Positions 1 through 11,320 of a DNA stretch of 64,000 nt are shown here, piece by piece. The notes under the pieces are model-generated. The model saw only the letters and a program-made list of their open reading frames with translations, ran no database searches and was not told where the DNA came from. Source of the DNA: Cordia subcordata (lineage: Eukaryota; Streptophyta; Magnoliopsida; Boraginales; Cordiaceae). Position 1 is the stretch's first letter; each line of letters opens with the position of its first letter. The translations under genes were made by a program, and so were the position numbers. The DNA lies in contig JAPTOF010000001.1 of the NCBI GenBank assembly GCA_028554755.1, forward strand, positions 5,190,501 through 5,254,500. The letters are read 5' to 3'.

Positions 1-975
1 TAGCTTTATTCATCATACAGAAAAGAGTGGTGTTTATTGAGAATCAAAAAATAGGACAAGAAATAGCTGATGATTGACGTTGGCAGCAATATAGGCTTGC
101 TCAGAAGAAGTCTACATTGATTGCGAGGCATTTACCTACCCCTGGAGCCTTCAAAAATGTTGCTTCGGATTTAGGGAGAACTATGAAATTGTGTGGCGCA
201 TGTAGAAGGAATTGAATGTCACAGAGAGAGAGACAGTAGAGACAATAATATGGCAACATTGATGTCTTGTTTATTCCAAAATCAATATATTTATAACTGA
301 TATTATGAAACTCACATAATAACTCAATGATATTGAATGTCAATATGCTGCCAAACACTGTCATCAGCATAGTCCACAAACTTCGCACTTGTAATACCTC
401 CTGTCTATAAAGAATAGTAAGCCCACAACTTTGAGCAATTATGCCCACAGGTCTAGCTCTAATACTAATCCATTTTGGTCCCTTAGGCAGAAGTGTCCTA
501 AGATGACATTAGAATCGTGCCGTCCATATGCAGCTACTGCAGACTATGATTCGGCTAATTTAGATCTTTATGATTTATGAAACATACATGAAACATTGTT
601 GTCAGTGGACTCGTCAACTTAAGAGACTACGTATTATCATAAGCTAACAAATATATCTGGTGTAGTCGTGGAATATAAAATCATGAAACTGATATTGATT
701 ATTTAGAAACCAGAAGCTATAAGACTTTGACAGCTTCTTACCAACAGAAACTAGAGAATGCTATAACAGATTAAATGAGTATTTAGTCAAGCGACTGCTA
801 GGAATCCTAGCACAGTATAGTAAAAAGAGTAAGTATACTTGGAAAAGAAGAAGGTTTGCATCTCGTGAACTCCATCTGAGGTTGGTGGCAACAATACATG
901 AGCATACTACATAGAAAGAACTTGGACATAACAACCATCCAAAACCCTGTGAAACTCATGTGCGATTAGACTTAC
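1..975. other. Intron of the minus-strand gene and/or intergenic; no recognised exon
   Basis: This AT-rich stretch lies downstream of the second exon's splice donor. I looked on the minus strand for the expected continuation of the protein family and did not find it, so it is most simply intron. A 115-codon minus ORF (101-448) has no recognisable domain and atypical composition. Confidence 0.4.
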
Positions 976-2281
976 ATTAAGAATTGAAGGTTCTGGCAAA
1001 GGACATTGAATTGGTCTATCATTGTCAAGAGGCTCACTGGGGTGTTCGACGGGTTTAAACTCAACTGCAATTTCAATTCCATGGGTAGCAGCAGACGCCA
1101 CTCCACCTACACTCACAGCAGCTGCTGCCTCTGAATGCGGTGGTAATACTTCCCTTTCATCCTGCCCATGCAAAGACAAGATATCAGGCATGCACACAAG
1201 CATAACTTAAGCACAACTGAAGAATTGCGAGTTCAGAATATGTATAATTGTTGAGACATAAATTCCATTAACAAGCAACTATTAGGTCCTGTTTGGCACA
1301 ACAAATGGTAAACACATGTTATGAGAATTACATTGGGGAACTGATGCTGCACAAAAGCTGAGATTCTAGCTTTTGAAAAGCACGACATTTTTCGGCATTC
1401 AGGACCCAAAAGCAATTGCATATTAGATTGGCCAAAACTCATTAGGATCATAGTTGAGTCTAAGCATGCATTTGCATTCCCAAGACACTGGCCAAACACA
1501 CCCGTAAGTCAATTATAGCTTAAAAATCAGATGATTATAGTAGAATGGAACAGCAACACCCGCAATTTAGTTGGACAAAGATATATGCAACTCTGGGTGC
1601 AATCATCGAAGGGGCTTTTGATTTTTCCCCATCTCCCATCTATGCGTATATCACACGAACAGCACCTACTGACAGCAGCGCATCTCTCTCCCTCTCTCTC
1701 TCGAAGCGTGAATTAGAAATTCTTCTATTATACCGTATGCAAGTAATTTACCAAAAGCCAAATTGCAGATTCTGAAAAATTATACCAGTAAGACCTCAAG
1801 AATTAGTACTACTAGTGTGATATAAGTTTGGTGTGGTTCGCTGATTCTGAGAAACTACACTAGTATTGAGAGATATGGAACTCTATGAACAAATTAAATC
1901 ACATCCAAAAATCTCAAAACAGTATCAAATCAATAGAACAAGACTCAAAAATCAAAAGGGAAAGCATTAAGCACCACATCTATATATGAACAAAGCAAAA
2001 CCATACCAAACTTATATCATAATCAAAACAACATACAAGTAGGAGCAAGAAGCACCCAAAAAAAGAAGAAATCTTGACACCCAGATCACAAAACAAAGCA
2101 AGCAAGCAATCAATCGAACAGTTCTTATAAAAATATAACATCAATTAAATATAAACACAAAAAATAAAAATAAAAAGGGAAAAAAAAAAGAAAGGGTGTG
2201 AGCAGGGGTGCTTACAAGTGCACTTTGCGCACGACGATGACCAGCTTTGCCAGCAGAAAATCTAGAGAAAATACCCACCAT
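976..2281 (-). CDS. Conserved plant protein of unknown function, 5' two exons (3' part outside window)
   Basis: Two coding exons on the minus strand are visible. Exon 1 is 2281-2216 (22 codons, starts MVGIFSRFSAGKAGHRRAQS), followed by a GTAAGC donor. Exon 2 is 1161-976 (62 codons, starts DEREVLPP and ends PEPSILN), between a CAG acceptor and a GTAAGT donor. Both junctions are phase 0, so 84 residues join cleanly. I recognise MVGIFSRFS...GHRR.QSAL, DEREVLPP and EFKPVEHP.EPLDNDRP..CPLPEPSILN as the conserved N-terminus of a small plant-only family with no assigned function. Further exons should follow, but none is recognisable in 1-975, so they probably lie left of the window. The ATG is chosen because it opens the conserved motif. 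There is no signal peptide or membrane segment in this part; the N-terminus is basic and Ser/Arg-rich. The single-ORF reading at 907-1203 runs into intron sequence at both ends and is not the real protein. Confidence 0.8.
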
Positions 2282-2560
2282 GTTTCACACACTAGACTTT
2301 GTATTAACAACGAAACAGCAAAAACAGTTGAGCCAAAAAGGCTGTTCTCTGACTCTGATCTTGGCTTTTGTCCTTTAATTTATATATTTAGTACTACTAC
2401 TACTATATTCTCTCTCTCTTTATATATATATATATATGTATATATAACTCTCTCTCTTTATTGTACTAGTATTCTCTCTTTATTATACAATAATAACGAG
2501 AGAGAGAGAGTAAAGATGAGAAGGAAAGCATTGCTTGGCTTGCTGGGTTTTGTTTAGATT
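2282..2560 (-). promoter_or_regulatory. 5' leader / promoter of the minus-strand gene, with TA and GA/CT microsatellites
   Basis: Upstream of the ATG at 2281 the minus strand reads GAGAGAGA runs (plus-strand CT runs at about 2408-2418 and 2451-2458, and a GA run at 2500-2512) around a (TA)n tract at about 2421-2448. GA/CT repeats close to the start are common in plant 5' leaders, and the TA tract could supply a TATA box. The transcription start cannot be fixed from sequence alone. Confidence 0.45.
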
Positions 2561-3047
2561 CTGTGTGTCTACATGTAATAATAGTACACCTTTGTATTTT
2601 GTACGTGGTAGATTTGTGACGCAGCAACGTTGTAATAAATAACAATTTAATAATATAATAATTATTATTTAGTTGTATGGTGAACTGTGAAGCAAGTTGA
2701 AAGTCAGCGTTACGTAGTTTGAAAAAGCTGCCAATCACAAGAAAAGGACGGTTAAGATAAGCATTTGTGTATTACACAAAAAAATAATAATAAACCACAG
2801 TCAAATTTTGCAATAGAGAGTTGAGACGCTCTTTCAATTAGTTCTTAGATACGCATATCTACTGTTGCTACGCACTGGACTGGACCAAATTCATGGTTTT
2901 AGTTTAATTCACATGCATGTTGAGGGATCAATGGCCCTTTTCTTTTATTTTCTTTTTCCCCCCTCGAAGGCAAAGCCAAATAACTATAAAACAACAAGTC
3001 TCTGCGAAGGAATATCACTCGCGTCTTCCCCTAGAATTTGTCTCAAC

Positions 3048-3480
3048 GTCTGAGATGGTTCTTCAATGAAGTGCGCCCCCAACAGTAATTGTAATCCATA
3101 ATTTGCTATTTAATCCGCGCTTTTATTGACTTCTCGATACACATGTTTGAGAGAAAAATCTTTTTGAACTACAATTGTTTTCTTGCTCTCTTGGATCATA
3201 AGACGTAACTCTGTGTTTGGGCAAGTATTTCCAAATATGTCTCACTTTCCAGCTTTGTGATTCTTTTTTGTGCTGCCAATTTGAGGCCCTCGTACAAGAC
3301 TCTTGCTTCAGCGTTGTTGTTTGTCGCCCAACCAAGGTTAACGGCAAAGCCTATCCTCCATCTGTCGTGCTCATCCCTGAAAACACCCCTAACACCCGCC
3401 AGCCCGGGATTACCTTTCGCACATTCGTTGATGTTCAATTTTCATCCTTCTTCTTTTTCTTTAACAAATGTCCACCCCAA
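3048..3480 (-). pseudogene. Degenerate RNase H-like domain (LINE/retroelement-derived)
   Basis: On the minus strand the translation runs KLNINECAKGNPGLAGVRGV, then a frame encoding WATNNNAEARVLYEGLKLA, then after a frameshift LRLMIQESKKTIVVQKDFSL and HVYREVNKSAD, stop, IANYGLQLL. This is the order of the RVT_3-type RNase H domain found at the end of plant L1-like elements and in related proteins. The first catalytic Asp (normally in N-x-D-G before KGNPG) is replaced, and the Asp expected after the LE.E strand is Glu. With an upstream stop, a frameshift near 3220 and a stop inside the final helix, it is a dead fragment. Confidence 0.7.
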
Positions 3481-4239
3481 TTTAATTCTTGTTCGTCGCA
3501 AGGCTTAAAGTCAGTTTATTACTCTTGAAGGAGACAGTCTTACTACTAAGTAGCATTACTTTGTCACTTATTAGATGTAGTTTCATAATCGGTTGATATA
3601 TTATTAATTTTTCTTGTTATATTATCTTCAACTTACAAGTTCGACGCAATTCAAAATTGGATCGAAACTTGATTACAGCTGATGCTTTTTTAGAAAATAA
3701 TAATAATAATAGACTTTTAGATTTAACTTGTAACAAGGTAGGTAATCGCAAGATAAAGAGACAACAAGCTACAAGACCGAACAAAGATAAAAGGGTAGCA
3801 TATGTCATATGCGCAAAAGCACATTGTTTTGGATATTTAGAAATTGATTATTAAAAAGGATATTTTCTATACTTAATTCAACTTGACAATCGTATCTGAC
3901 TCATTTTAAGCATATATTCTTATATCTTTTATTTACTATAATTTTAATTTATGTCTTAGAACTGTGTGCTTCATATTTAATTAAATTTTGTATTGTTTTC
4001 AAAGAAACAATTTGAAAAGGAGTTACACTAAGGTAATGCAAGATTAACTTAAGCCTCCCATTGAATTAAAATAGAAAAAAAAAAAAGAAGTAAGAATAAC
4101 GTAGATGACACATATATGGAATATTGATAGACTGTATGGAACTTTGGGCTCAAACCTCATCAATTTCATTGTTATTCCATGATCATAATGAAGGATTAAT
4201 TAAAGTCTCTCAGAATTCCGATGAAGTCCTATCTCATTA
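3481..4239. other. AT-rich intergenic stretch
   Basis: No gene, structured repeat or transposon end is recognised. A 65-codon plus ORF at 3657-3854 has no recognisable content. The phrase ATTTCATTGTTAT occurs near 4165 and again at 4240 and 4527. Confidence 0.4.
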
Positions 4240-4252
4240 ATTTCATTGTTAT

Positions 4253-4526
4253 CTTTCTTTTTTGCTTTTTTAAATAAAGGATATTTTATTCATAACCAAA
4301 ATCAACCAATTTCAGTTGATTCAAAAAAAGGTGTACAATTTGATAACAAAAGATCATTTTAAGCTAATGCTTGCTTGGCCAACCAATGTGCAACTTCAGT
4401 TGCCAAGCGAGAGATCTGATGGACAAAGAATTGAAGTGGATCATTCATCATATGACGACATGCTACTATGATTGAGGAGTTCCATTTGATTATTGGTACT
4501 AAAGATGTAAATGGACAATCGCATCG
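4253..4526 (-). mobile_element. 5'-truncated L1-type LINE insertion with poly(A) and target duplication
   Basis: The minus strand encodes FFVHQISRLATEVAHWLAKQ followed by ALA and a stop, the typical C-terminal end of an L1-associated RNase H domain (HxxR.AN.VAHWLAKQA). It is followed by a short 3' UTR ending in TTTTGGTTATGAATAAAATA, an AT-rich stretch and an A-rich tail (plus-strand T-rich 4254-4272). The unit is flanked by a direct repeat ATTTCATTGTTAT at 4240-4252 and 4527-4539, as expected for target-primed reverse transcription. The third copy of that phrase near 4165 makes the duplication slightly less certain. Confidence 0.65.
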
Positions 4527-4539
4527 ATTTCATTGTTAT

Positions 4540-5100
4540 TTTGTAAATGAACAATCGTGTCTGAAAATATATCTTTAAAAAAATGAAGAGAAAAATAAAA
4601 TACAAAAGGAGAATTATAGGAATGACTTTCATCTTTTTTTGGAATTTGACAAAAGACTAAGAAAATTATGACAAGGCTGAAATAGAATGACCAACTAATT
4701 ACTTGGTGAAATAGAGATATCAACTAATGATTACTAAGACCTTTTGTCTTATTGTTATGGTAGTCATTATTTAAGTCCACAGCTTGTAGATGTATGTATA
4801 TCCCACCATTATGGCATTTGAGTTTATTTATTAGGATGCCAAAGCTAGACTACTATATTATAGAGAAAGACTGGTCTTGTAAATATATATATATATATAT
4901 ATATATATTTATGTGTATATGTGTAACAAAACCTACTCTCTTTCTCACAGATAAGCATAATCTAGCACTCTTCATGTCATGCAGAAATCACAGATAGAGA
5001 TTAGATTATTAATTTATTATAGGCATTTATGTGAATTAATCTTTTTGGGTTAATCGATTTAAGATTTAACTAACCATATTTATGCCCCTTATAATATTAT
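4540..5100. other. AT-rich intergenic stretch with (TA)n microsatellite
   Basis: A (TA)n tract occupies about 4883-4909. No gene is recognised; the short ORFs here consist of low-complexity sequence. Confidence 0.4.
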
Positions 5101-5439
5101 TATACCGGATCTGTTCGCAAGTCCAAAATTTTGAGTTCAAAGTGTGCAAATCTCAAAAACCCACCGCTTATATGAAATTTTATTATTTAAAACAAATAAA
5201 CAATACATTTTTCATTATTTAAAAAATAAAAGTTTACCATTCCAGGCGATAGTTTTCAACTAACCGCCGCCTATGTTTTTCATAATTTTGAAAAATAAAC
5301 TTTATACTTTTACTATTTAAAAATAAGTAAATTGTTCCACATTTGGTTGGCAATTCTTCTAAAATCGCTGGCAATATTGACATCAGCAACGGTTAAGATA
5401 ACTGCCACCTATTACTACTTTACTAGTTTCTTTGTAGTG
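5101..5439. mobile_element. Possible remnant with a CACTA-type terminus
   Basis: The sequence TTTCTTTGTAGTG at 5427-5439 is the inverse of CACTACAAAGAAA, the kind of terminal inverted repeat that ends plant CACTA (En/Spm) elements. The preceding 300 bases contain repeated AT-rich phrases around AACCGCCGCC-like cores, common in CACTA sub-terminal regions. I could not find the opposite terminus in the adjacent DNA, so this may be a truncated end. Confidence 0.35.
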
Positions 5440-5448
5440 AAATACTTA

Positions 5449-5674
5449 CGGCTTGTTTGAAATATCTTCTTTTAGAAGTTTTTTTTTTTAACAGCTTTTG
5501 AAAGAAGTACTTTTTTAAAAGTTAAAAATTTTGACTTTTGAAAAAAGTTATATTTGAATTTTTCTCAAAATTTTAATTTTTTTAGAAATCAAACTAAATA
5601 GTTATTACACAAATAAAACAAATCTTTCACATAAAAAAGTACTTTTTCTTAAAAGGAAAAATCCAACCAAGCCC
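5449..5674. mobile_element. Tourist-like MITE, copy 1
   Basis: A 226-bp AT-rich foldback begins CGGCTTGTTTGAAAT and ends TCCAACCAAGCCC. It is flanked on both sides by TTA (5446-5448 and 5675-5677), the target duplication of PIF/Harbinger-type MITEs. The interior is long T/A runs with AACAGCTTTTGAAAG and AAAATTTTGACTTTTGAAAA arms. Five further copies occur in this window. Confidence 0.7.
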
Positions 5675-5689
5675 TTAATAGTGGTTTAA

Positions 5690-6895
5690 CATATAACCAT
5701 ATGGAAAGCACGAGCGCCCTTTAATGGCTTCCTGTTGGAATTTCTACATTATCCCAAAAGTTGGATATGCTTAACAGACATTCATGATCAATACATGCAA
5801 AGCCAACATATGAGGCATTGCACCACAAGTTGTATGTCTAAATGAGGATATTTTAGCGCAAATTCCTAAATTTAATATTTATACACGCAAGAAAGAAAAG
5901 TGTAATGTACTTGTCGTTAATTTAGACGAAAAAAGTTAGAGTTGAAAATTATGTACTATTTTTGAAAAGTACAAATAAATAATGTGGTAAATTTTAAACG
6001 ATAAAAAATAATTGGCTACTTATATAAATTATATGAGGGTAACATACATTTTACCTAGGGACAAAACTACATTCACTTCATGAGGGCCTGGGCGGAGCTA
6101 GGATTCACTGTTCAGTAGATGCATATTTGTGTATAATTTCTTAATATAAGCTAAAAGAATAATTCTAATATATATATATATATATATATTATATAATATT
6201 TGATATAATAATGGCATATTAATATGCATAAGAAGTATAAATACATAGCTATTGTTATTATAGATAGAACTATGTTTTTGTTATTATAAATAGTACTATA
6301 TTTTATAATTGTCCTAGCTTGACTGTAGATTTTGAATGTTCAATATTCAAGTTAAAAACATATCTTTCTTGATATAAGTCCAAGCAATCATTTTTTCTTT
6401 TATTTTTCCTTTCTTTATCTGTTCTTTTTTATGTCTATTTTTATTTTTTTATTTTTTACTTATTCGCTTTTCTTTATGAATTTAATTTTTTGTTTAAAAA
6501 TAAAATAAAAGTATTAATAAGTACTATCTTTATCACCATTATAAAGAGATGTACATTTATTATTAAGGGGATGCACTTGATATGAATTGTTCTCTCATAA
6601 CAAAAAGAATTATTAAAAAAATAATGATAACTTTCTTTTTGTTTGGAAGTCAAGGAGTGCTTGTGCACCCCTAGACACTGTTGGCCCGCCAGCGAGAGCA
6701 AGTGTTACCCAAGACAGACATACAATAATTTAATAGAAACGGCTTGGGGACATTGAACCAATGGACTCGAACAATATAAGAGGCTAAGCAACACGTTATT
6801 AAAGGCTTACTTGTGTTATTGTCAATGGTGCTACGGATCAGGAAACATCGAACCTGGTCCGAAAGCTCCATCCCCTTGATTTTGTAATGTCCCAT
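5690..6895. other. AT-rich intergenic stretch with transposon-like debris
   Basis: No gene is recognised. GGGCGGAGCTAGGATT at about 6090-6107 resembles a phrase common at plant DNA-transposon ends and recurs in diverged form near 25485. A (TA)n tract lies at about 6169-6190. ORFs around 6474-7094 on the minus strand are low complexity. Confidence 0.35.
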
Positions 6896-6899
6896 TCTC

Positions 6900-7500
6900 T
6901 TGCCTCGCAAAGAATAATTTGCAATTATGCGAGATTAAACTGCTAATAAAGACAATTATTGGTGAAAAAATGTCACTTTTGCTAGAAATGCCAACTAATA
7001 ATTGATCATTGCGGGACAGTTTTATGCACAAAAGCGATGTAAAATACAAGAGTAATGATTTATAGTACCGTTTTACTCTACAATAAGAATTCATGTATTA
7101 AATGTCAAATGTTTTGTGTATCCGAGTAAAAGTTGTATTTAGCTCTAAAGATAGGAAAAATGTTAGAAACAGTTTTTTGTGTAGTAAGTGGAACATTGAT
7201 AACTAATTATTGACTGGGTGGGCTTGTTTTGTCTCTTTTGGAGCTAACTAGTTTTGTAATTACGGAAATTTCATCTAATACAACGATCCTTGCTTGATTA
7301 GCACCCAAAAAAAAAAAAAAAAACAGAAGAGTTGAAATTAATTATATGGATGAAAGATTTCTTTTATTAGATTCAACTAGAGGGTCTTTTTGGTGAGCTT
7401 CTTGTAAGCTGCTTTAAAGGTTCTGGCAACTTCAACAAAATAGTTGATGAAATCCAAAAAATTAGAAGCACTTTCAGAGCTCAATTTTCCTGAAGTAGTG
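6900..7500. repeat. Diverged relic of the subtilase-cluster upstream cassette
   Basis: Segments GCAATTATGCGAGATTAAAC (about 6920), TGTCACTTTTGCTAG, ATACAAGAGTAATGATTTAT and the block from GGATGAAAG to AGAAGCACTTTCAGAGCT (about 7350-7480) match, in order and orientation, 23650-24140 upstream of subtilase A and 35170-35780 upstream of subtilase B. No subtilase coding sequence remains nearby. The Tourist-like MITE that follows this block in the other two copies is absent here. Confidence 0.6.
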
Positions 7501-8533
7501 TGAGGATGTTTATTTGGTCAAGCTAAAATAAACACTTGCAGTCTTTACAATAGATTGCGAACTTCATTTGTGCAAGTTCTATGTTTATTAATGATACAGC
7601 TATTATTAACTTGCATAGTTGCCTTGCATTTTAAAGATACCATACAATCATATGTAAATTTTCTGGACTTTCGGTATGAAAATGCGGCAAAAATTGCAAG
7701 AGTTATAATCGCTTTTCATTCCAGTTGCCACTCGCTTCTTTCTTAAAGCATTAGATTGTGGTCTTGTCTTCTAGAGTGTGAACAATTGGTTTGATTGAGC
7801 CCTCATAAGCAGTTTAAAACACACATAGATCATTTGTAAATGATTGATTAATTGCATATTTCAATCTTGAAAAATCAGAGAGAGATACTGATGCAACTTC
7901 GTTTACTCGATGACTATGGATAATCCATTCGAATGGCAAAACGGGACCGATGTGAATCCAAGTTCCGGAAATGTGCTAGGTAGAATAGGCTTTTGTAATA
8001 TATCATGTTCGCTGTAATTATCTCTTGGTGTTGGTATGTAGGAATTTGCAATATAATAATATCATTCAATCTTAATATATTTTTCGAAATCCTTTGTTGT
8101 AATTGGTGCCATTGACACCTCATATTAATATTATAATATTATAAGGCAGGCTGAGTCCGATGGCTAGCACACCGCGCAAAGTCTCAAATTCTTCTATACT
8201 CTGAATGTTTTTCTTCCTTATTTTGGAAGTCCTTTGAATGTTTTTCTATGTAATGGTCAATCCATTAACGAGCAGCAAGGGGTTGCAACTTGCAACGTAT
8301 AAGTACTAAGAAAGAACTTAAAGATGGGCATACACCACAAGAAAGATGCATCATTGCATTGACAATTCGCTTTAGTTAAAACACAACAGAACGTATTACT
8401 GTAAGCTGACTTGAAATTGAAATGTATGTAGAAAAGATGAAAATTTTTGGAAAAGTGGGAAAAAAAAAAGAGAGAGAAGTACAATCCAAAATCGAAATCC
8501 ATAACCACATGGATAATTGTCAGCTTCTCTCCC
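7501..8533. other. Intergenic stretch downstream of the CC-NBS-LRR gene
   Basis: No gene is supported. The 3' end of the minus-strand receptor transcript must fall in the upper part of this interval. ORFs of 63-83 codons (7555-7746 plus, 7914-8123 minus, 8257-8508 minus) are hydrophobic low-complexity readings without family resemblance. Confidence 0.4.
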
Positions 8534-11320
8534 TTAGATGCTCATATCTGTCCGAATTGACAAGTAGCGTTGTTTAAATTCACCATCAACTCGACTTGAA
8601 ATTACAACTCGGGGGATATGAGCAATTCTCTTGTACTCCGCACTTTCCTTCTCCATATCCTCCAGCATTTTTACAAAGCTTTCAGACATGTCTGTGAAAT
8701 CAAGAACTCGAAGATTTATCAAATGTTCAATGCCCATTGGCAACTCCTCCACCGATTTGCAGTCAGCCATCCATAGTTTTTCAAGAAATGGCATTGTTCC
8801 CTTCTCCATTCTCACCCATTTCAAGCCTTGCAAATTCATCATCCATAGTTTCCTGAGTCCCGGAAATCCTCCAGCCCTGAAGCATAATCCCTCTCCTTCA
8901 TAAGCTTGCCCGAGCACAAGTTCCACCAGGTTGGGCAAATCTTGGAGTAATTGCAAAGGGTCGTCCCTCAATTGACTTCCCAAGAGACATACTCTAGTAA
9001 GTCCATGAAGAGAAGGGAGCCATTTTGGTGCCTTTTCCAGTCGTCCCCTCAATTTTAGTGTTTGAAGAAATCGTGGAATTGAGGAAAGAGAATGTTGTAG
9101 ATCGATGACCTCCTCTTGTTTTCTGGAAATAATGCACAACGAGCTGAGATTTGTCAATTTCTCAAGGGAAGAGCAAAGTTCCTTTCCGACTTCTTTTCTC
9201 AAATTGGTAATTGCCAATCTTCTTAAGTGGGTTAACTTTCCTATCTCCCTCACTATGATTCTTGTTTCATCTGCATCTATGTAACAAAGGCTTTGCAGGG
9301 ATTGGAGGTTTCCTATTCTATGTGGGGCTTGAAATCCGCCAAATATCGTGCGCATTAGCAAATGCCGAAGTTGTAGAAGCTTTAAAATCTCAACCGGCAA
9401 TTTTGTGACATTTGTGTATTTTAGATCCAAGGTTTCTAGATTTTGAAGCTCCCCAACTGATCTTGGAACAGTTTTTATCTTTGTCCCCCTTAAGCTCAAA
9501 TACTTGAGATGAAGCAATTTGAAAATTTCATCTGGGATCACCTCTAAAGGAGCACCTCTCAGATCCAGGACTTTTAGTAGCTTAGGATCCTCAGATAACA
9601 ACTTGGATAAAAACAGGCTGGTCATAGAATTGGTGGGCTCAAACAATAGAAGTGAACGAAGAGACTTGAACAAACCATAGCTTACTTGTGTATTGCTGTC
9701 GATGGAGCCATGAATTACCAAACGACGAACCCTGTTAGAAAACTGCATCCCTCGTTCACTAGAGATAGTCGTAATATCTTGTTCTTTAGCTTTGCGAAGA
9801 ACAATTTGTTGTACGATATCATGGACACGATATCTTCTTACTCGTTGATCCAAAGTTGTCTCGTCAACTTGAACTAAGCTTCTATTGATAAGTTCATTGA
9901 GATAGCCCTCGGCCACTTCTTCAACTGTCATTCCTTCTGTCTTTTGCACAAAGCCTTCAGCAATCCAGAGTCGAATCAATTTCGTATCTTCTATGGGAAA
10001 ATCTTCAGGAAGAATGCTCAAGTACAAGAAACAAATTCTCAAATAATCAGGTAAATCATAATAACTGAGGGAGAGTAACTTTGTCATATTATCCAATTGG
10101 TTGTTACGTGCCATCTCCACGCCAAGGCTTCTATTGAACAACTCCCATTCTTCAGTCCTGCGACTCCGTGTTGCCAAGACACCACCAATTACCACTATTG
10201 CAAGTGGCAAGCCAGCACATCTCTCTGTAATGGTTTCCGAAATTTCCAGTAGATGAGAAGGGCAAGAAGCAGCACGAAACACTTTTTTGCGAAACAGAGT
10301 TGTCGAGTCATCCTTGGATAAAGGCTCTAAACGATAAATGTTTCCCATGATATCACTCGTAGCTGCCTGCCCTACCTCAATGGTACGGGTCGTGATCATG
10401 ATACGACTGCCACAATCGTCTTTGGGGAATACCATACGGATGGCGTCCCAATCTGTTGTTCTCCAAATGTCATCAAAGACAAAAATGTATTTCTTTTGAC
10501 GGAGGAGATCACGAACTAGTTGTTTGATGCCGCTAATGTCCATGGTATCCAATTGATCAAGAGGTGCAGGTTGATTGAGTTCCTTGAAAATTTGTCGAAT
10601 CGCCTGGTTTAACAACGTCTCCAACTTGAACGATTGTGAAACGGTGATCCAAGCATGATGCTTGAACCTGTTTGTCACGGTTACGTCATCATAAACCTTT
10701 TTGACCAAGGTTGTTTTCCCCAATCCTCCCATGCCGACCACCGAGATCACACGGAGTTGGGAATCATTTGTCAACAGCATACTCACGAGCTTCTCCTTTG
10801 GCCTTTCGATGCCAACCAGATCTGTTTCTTCTAGAAGAAGTGCATCACCTCGTCTGTCATGCCATACATTGTGAATACCATCAAAATTTGAGCCCAGCTC
10901 AAAAACACCATATTGGTTGTGGTATCGCTGATGGGCTTCTGAAATGTTTCCGATCCTGACTTTGATGGCACGTATTTTAGTTGCAATCTGATGACGAGTT
11001 TTCAAATTCTTAATCAAGCCACAGAACTTCCAAACTCGATTAAGAAATCCATCACCACCGTAGTGGCGTCCAAATCGCAGGACGAATTCATCAAGAACAT
11101 CTTCGGCATCGTAAGCAACATCACGGACTTGACTGACCCATGCTTCAAGTTCGGAAGTATTTTGTGCCAGTGCTTCCACCCTTCGGAGAAAACCCTTCAT
11201 TTGCCCAAGTTCATCTTTGATATGCTGGACTTCGTGGCGAAGCCCTCCTAACAAATCACTCTCTTCACGGAGAAAGGTCGAAAGTTGGTTTAGTAGACAG
11301 GATAGCACAACATATGCCAT
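8534..11320 (-). CDS. CC-NBS-LRR disease resistance protein, RPM1-like, intact
   Basis: A single uninterrupted 928-codon ORF encodes an intracellular immune receptor of the CNL class, which senses pathogen effector activity and triggers defence and cell death. Visible in order: Rx-type coiled coil (about 1-130) with the EDVID-type motif VAYDAEDVLDEF at 68-79; P-loop GMGGLGKTT at 196-204; AWITVSQSF; kinase-2 YIFVFDDIW at 278-286; RNBS-B GSRIMITTR; GLPL motif CAGLPLAI at 368-375; RNBS-D CFLYLSILPED; MHD-type RVHD at 498-501; then about 12-14 leucine-rich repeats to about residue 890. The length is usual for RPM1-like CNLs, and most of them also lack introns. All nucleotide-binding motifs look functional. 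A broken paralogue lies 40 kb away at 50.4-52.5 kb. The start is the first ATG, giving the usual short N-terminal helix. No transit or signal peptide is seen. Confidence 0.95.
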   Translation of the reverse strand: MAYVVLSCLLNQLSTFLREESDLLGGLRHEVQHIKDELGQMKGFLRRVEALAQNTSELEAWVSQVRDVAYDAEDVLDEFVLRFGRHYGGDGFLNRVWKFCGLIKNLKTRHQIATKIRAIKVRIGNISEAHQRYHNQYGVFELGSNFDGIHNVWHDRRGDALLLEETDLVGIERPKEKLVSMLLTNDSQLRVISVVGMGGLGKTTLVKKVYDDVTVTNRFKHHAWITVSQSFKLETLLNQAIRQIFKELNQPAPLDQLDTMDISGIKQLVRDLLRQKKYIFVFDDIWRTTDWDAIRMVFPKDDCGSRIMITTRTIEVGQAATSDIMGNIYRLEPLSKDDSTTLFRKKVFRAASCPSHLLEISETITERCAGLPLAIVVIGGVLATRSRRTEEWELFNRSLGVEMARNNQLDNMTKLLSLSYYDLPDYLRICFLYLSILPEDFPIEDTKLIRLWIAEGFVQKTEGMTVEEVAEGYLNELINRSLVQVDETTLDQRVRRYRVHDIVQQIVLRKAKEQDITTISSERGMQFSNRVRRLVIHGSIDSNTQVSYGLFKSLRSLLLFEPTNSMTSLFLSKLLSEDPKLLKVLDLRGAPLEVIPDEIFKLLHLKYLSLRGTKIKTVPRSVGELQNLETLDLKYTNVTKLPVEILKLLQLRHLLMRTIFGGFQAPHRIGNLQSLQSLCYIDADETRIIVREIGKLTHLRRLAITNLRKEVGKELCSSLEKLTNLSSLCIISRKQEEVIDLQHSLSSIPRFLQTLKLRGRLEKAPKWLPSLHGLTRVCLLGSQLRDDPLQLLQDLPNLVELVLGQAYEGEGLCFRAGGFPGLRKLWMMNLQGLKWVRMEKGTMPFLEKLWMADCKSVEELPMGIEHLINLRVLDFTDMSESFVKMLEDMEKESAEYKRIAHIPRVVISSRVDGEFKQRYLSIRTDMSI

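Noticed and set aside
101..448. 115-codon minus ORF near the left edge
   Set aside because: No family resemblance and composition of translated AT-rich DNA. It lies where an intron of the minus-strand gene is expected.
2198..2557. 119-codon plus ORF over the leader of the first gene
   Set aside because: It reads through microsatellites (SLYIYIYVYI) and lies antisense to exon 1.
10711..11251. Plus ORFs opposite the coiled coil and P-loop of the receptor gene
   Set aside because: They are antisense shadows of a clear 928-codon gene.
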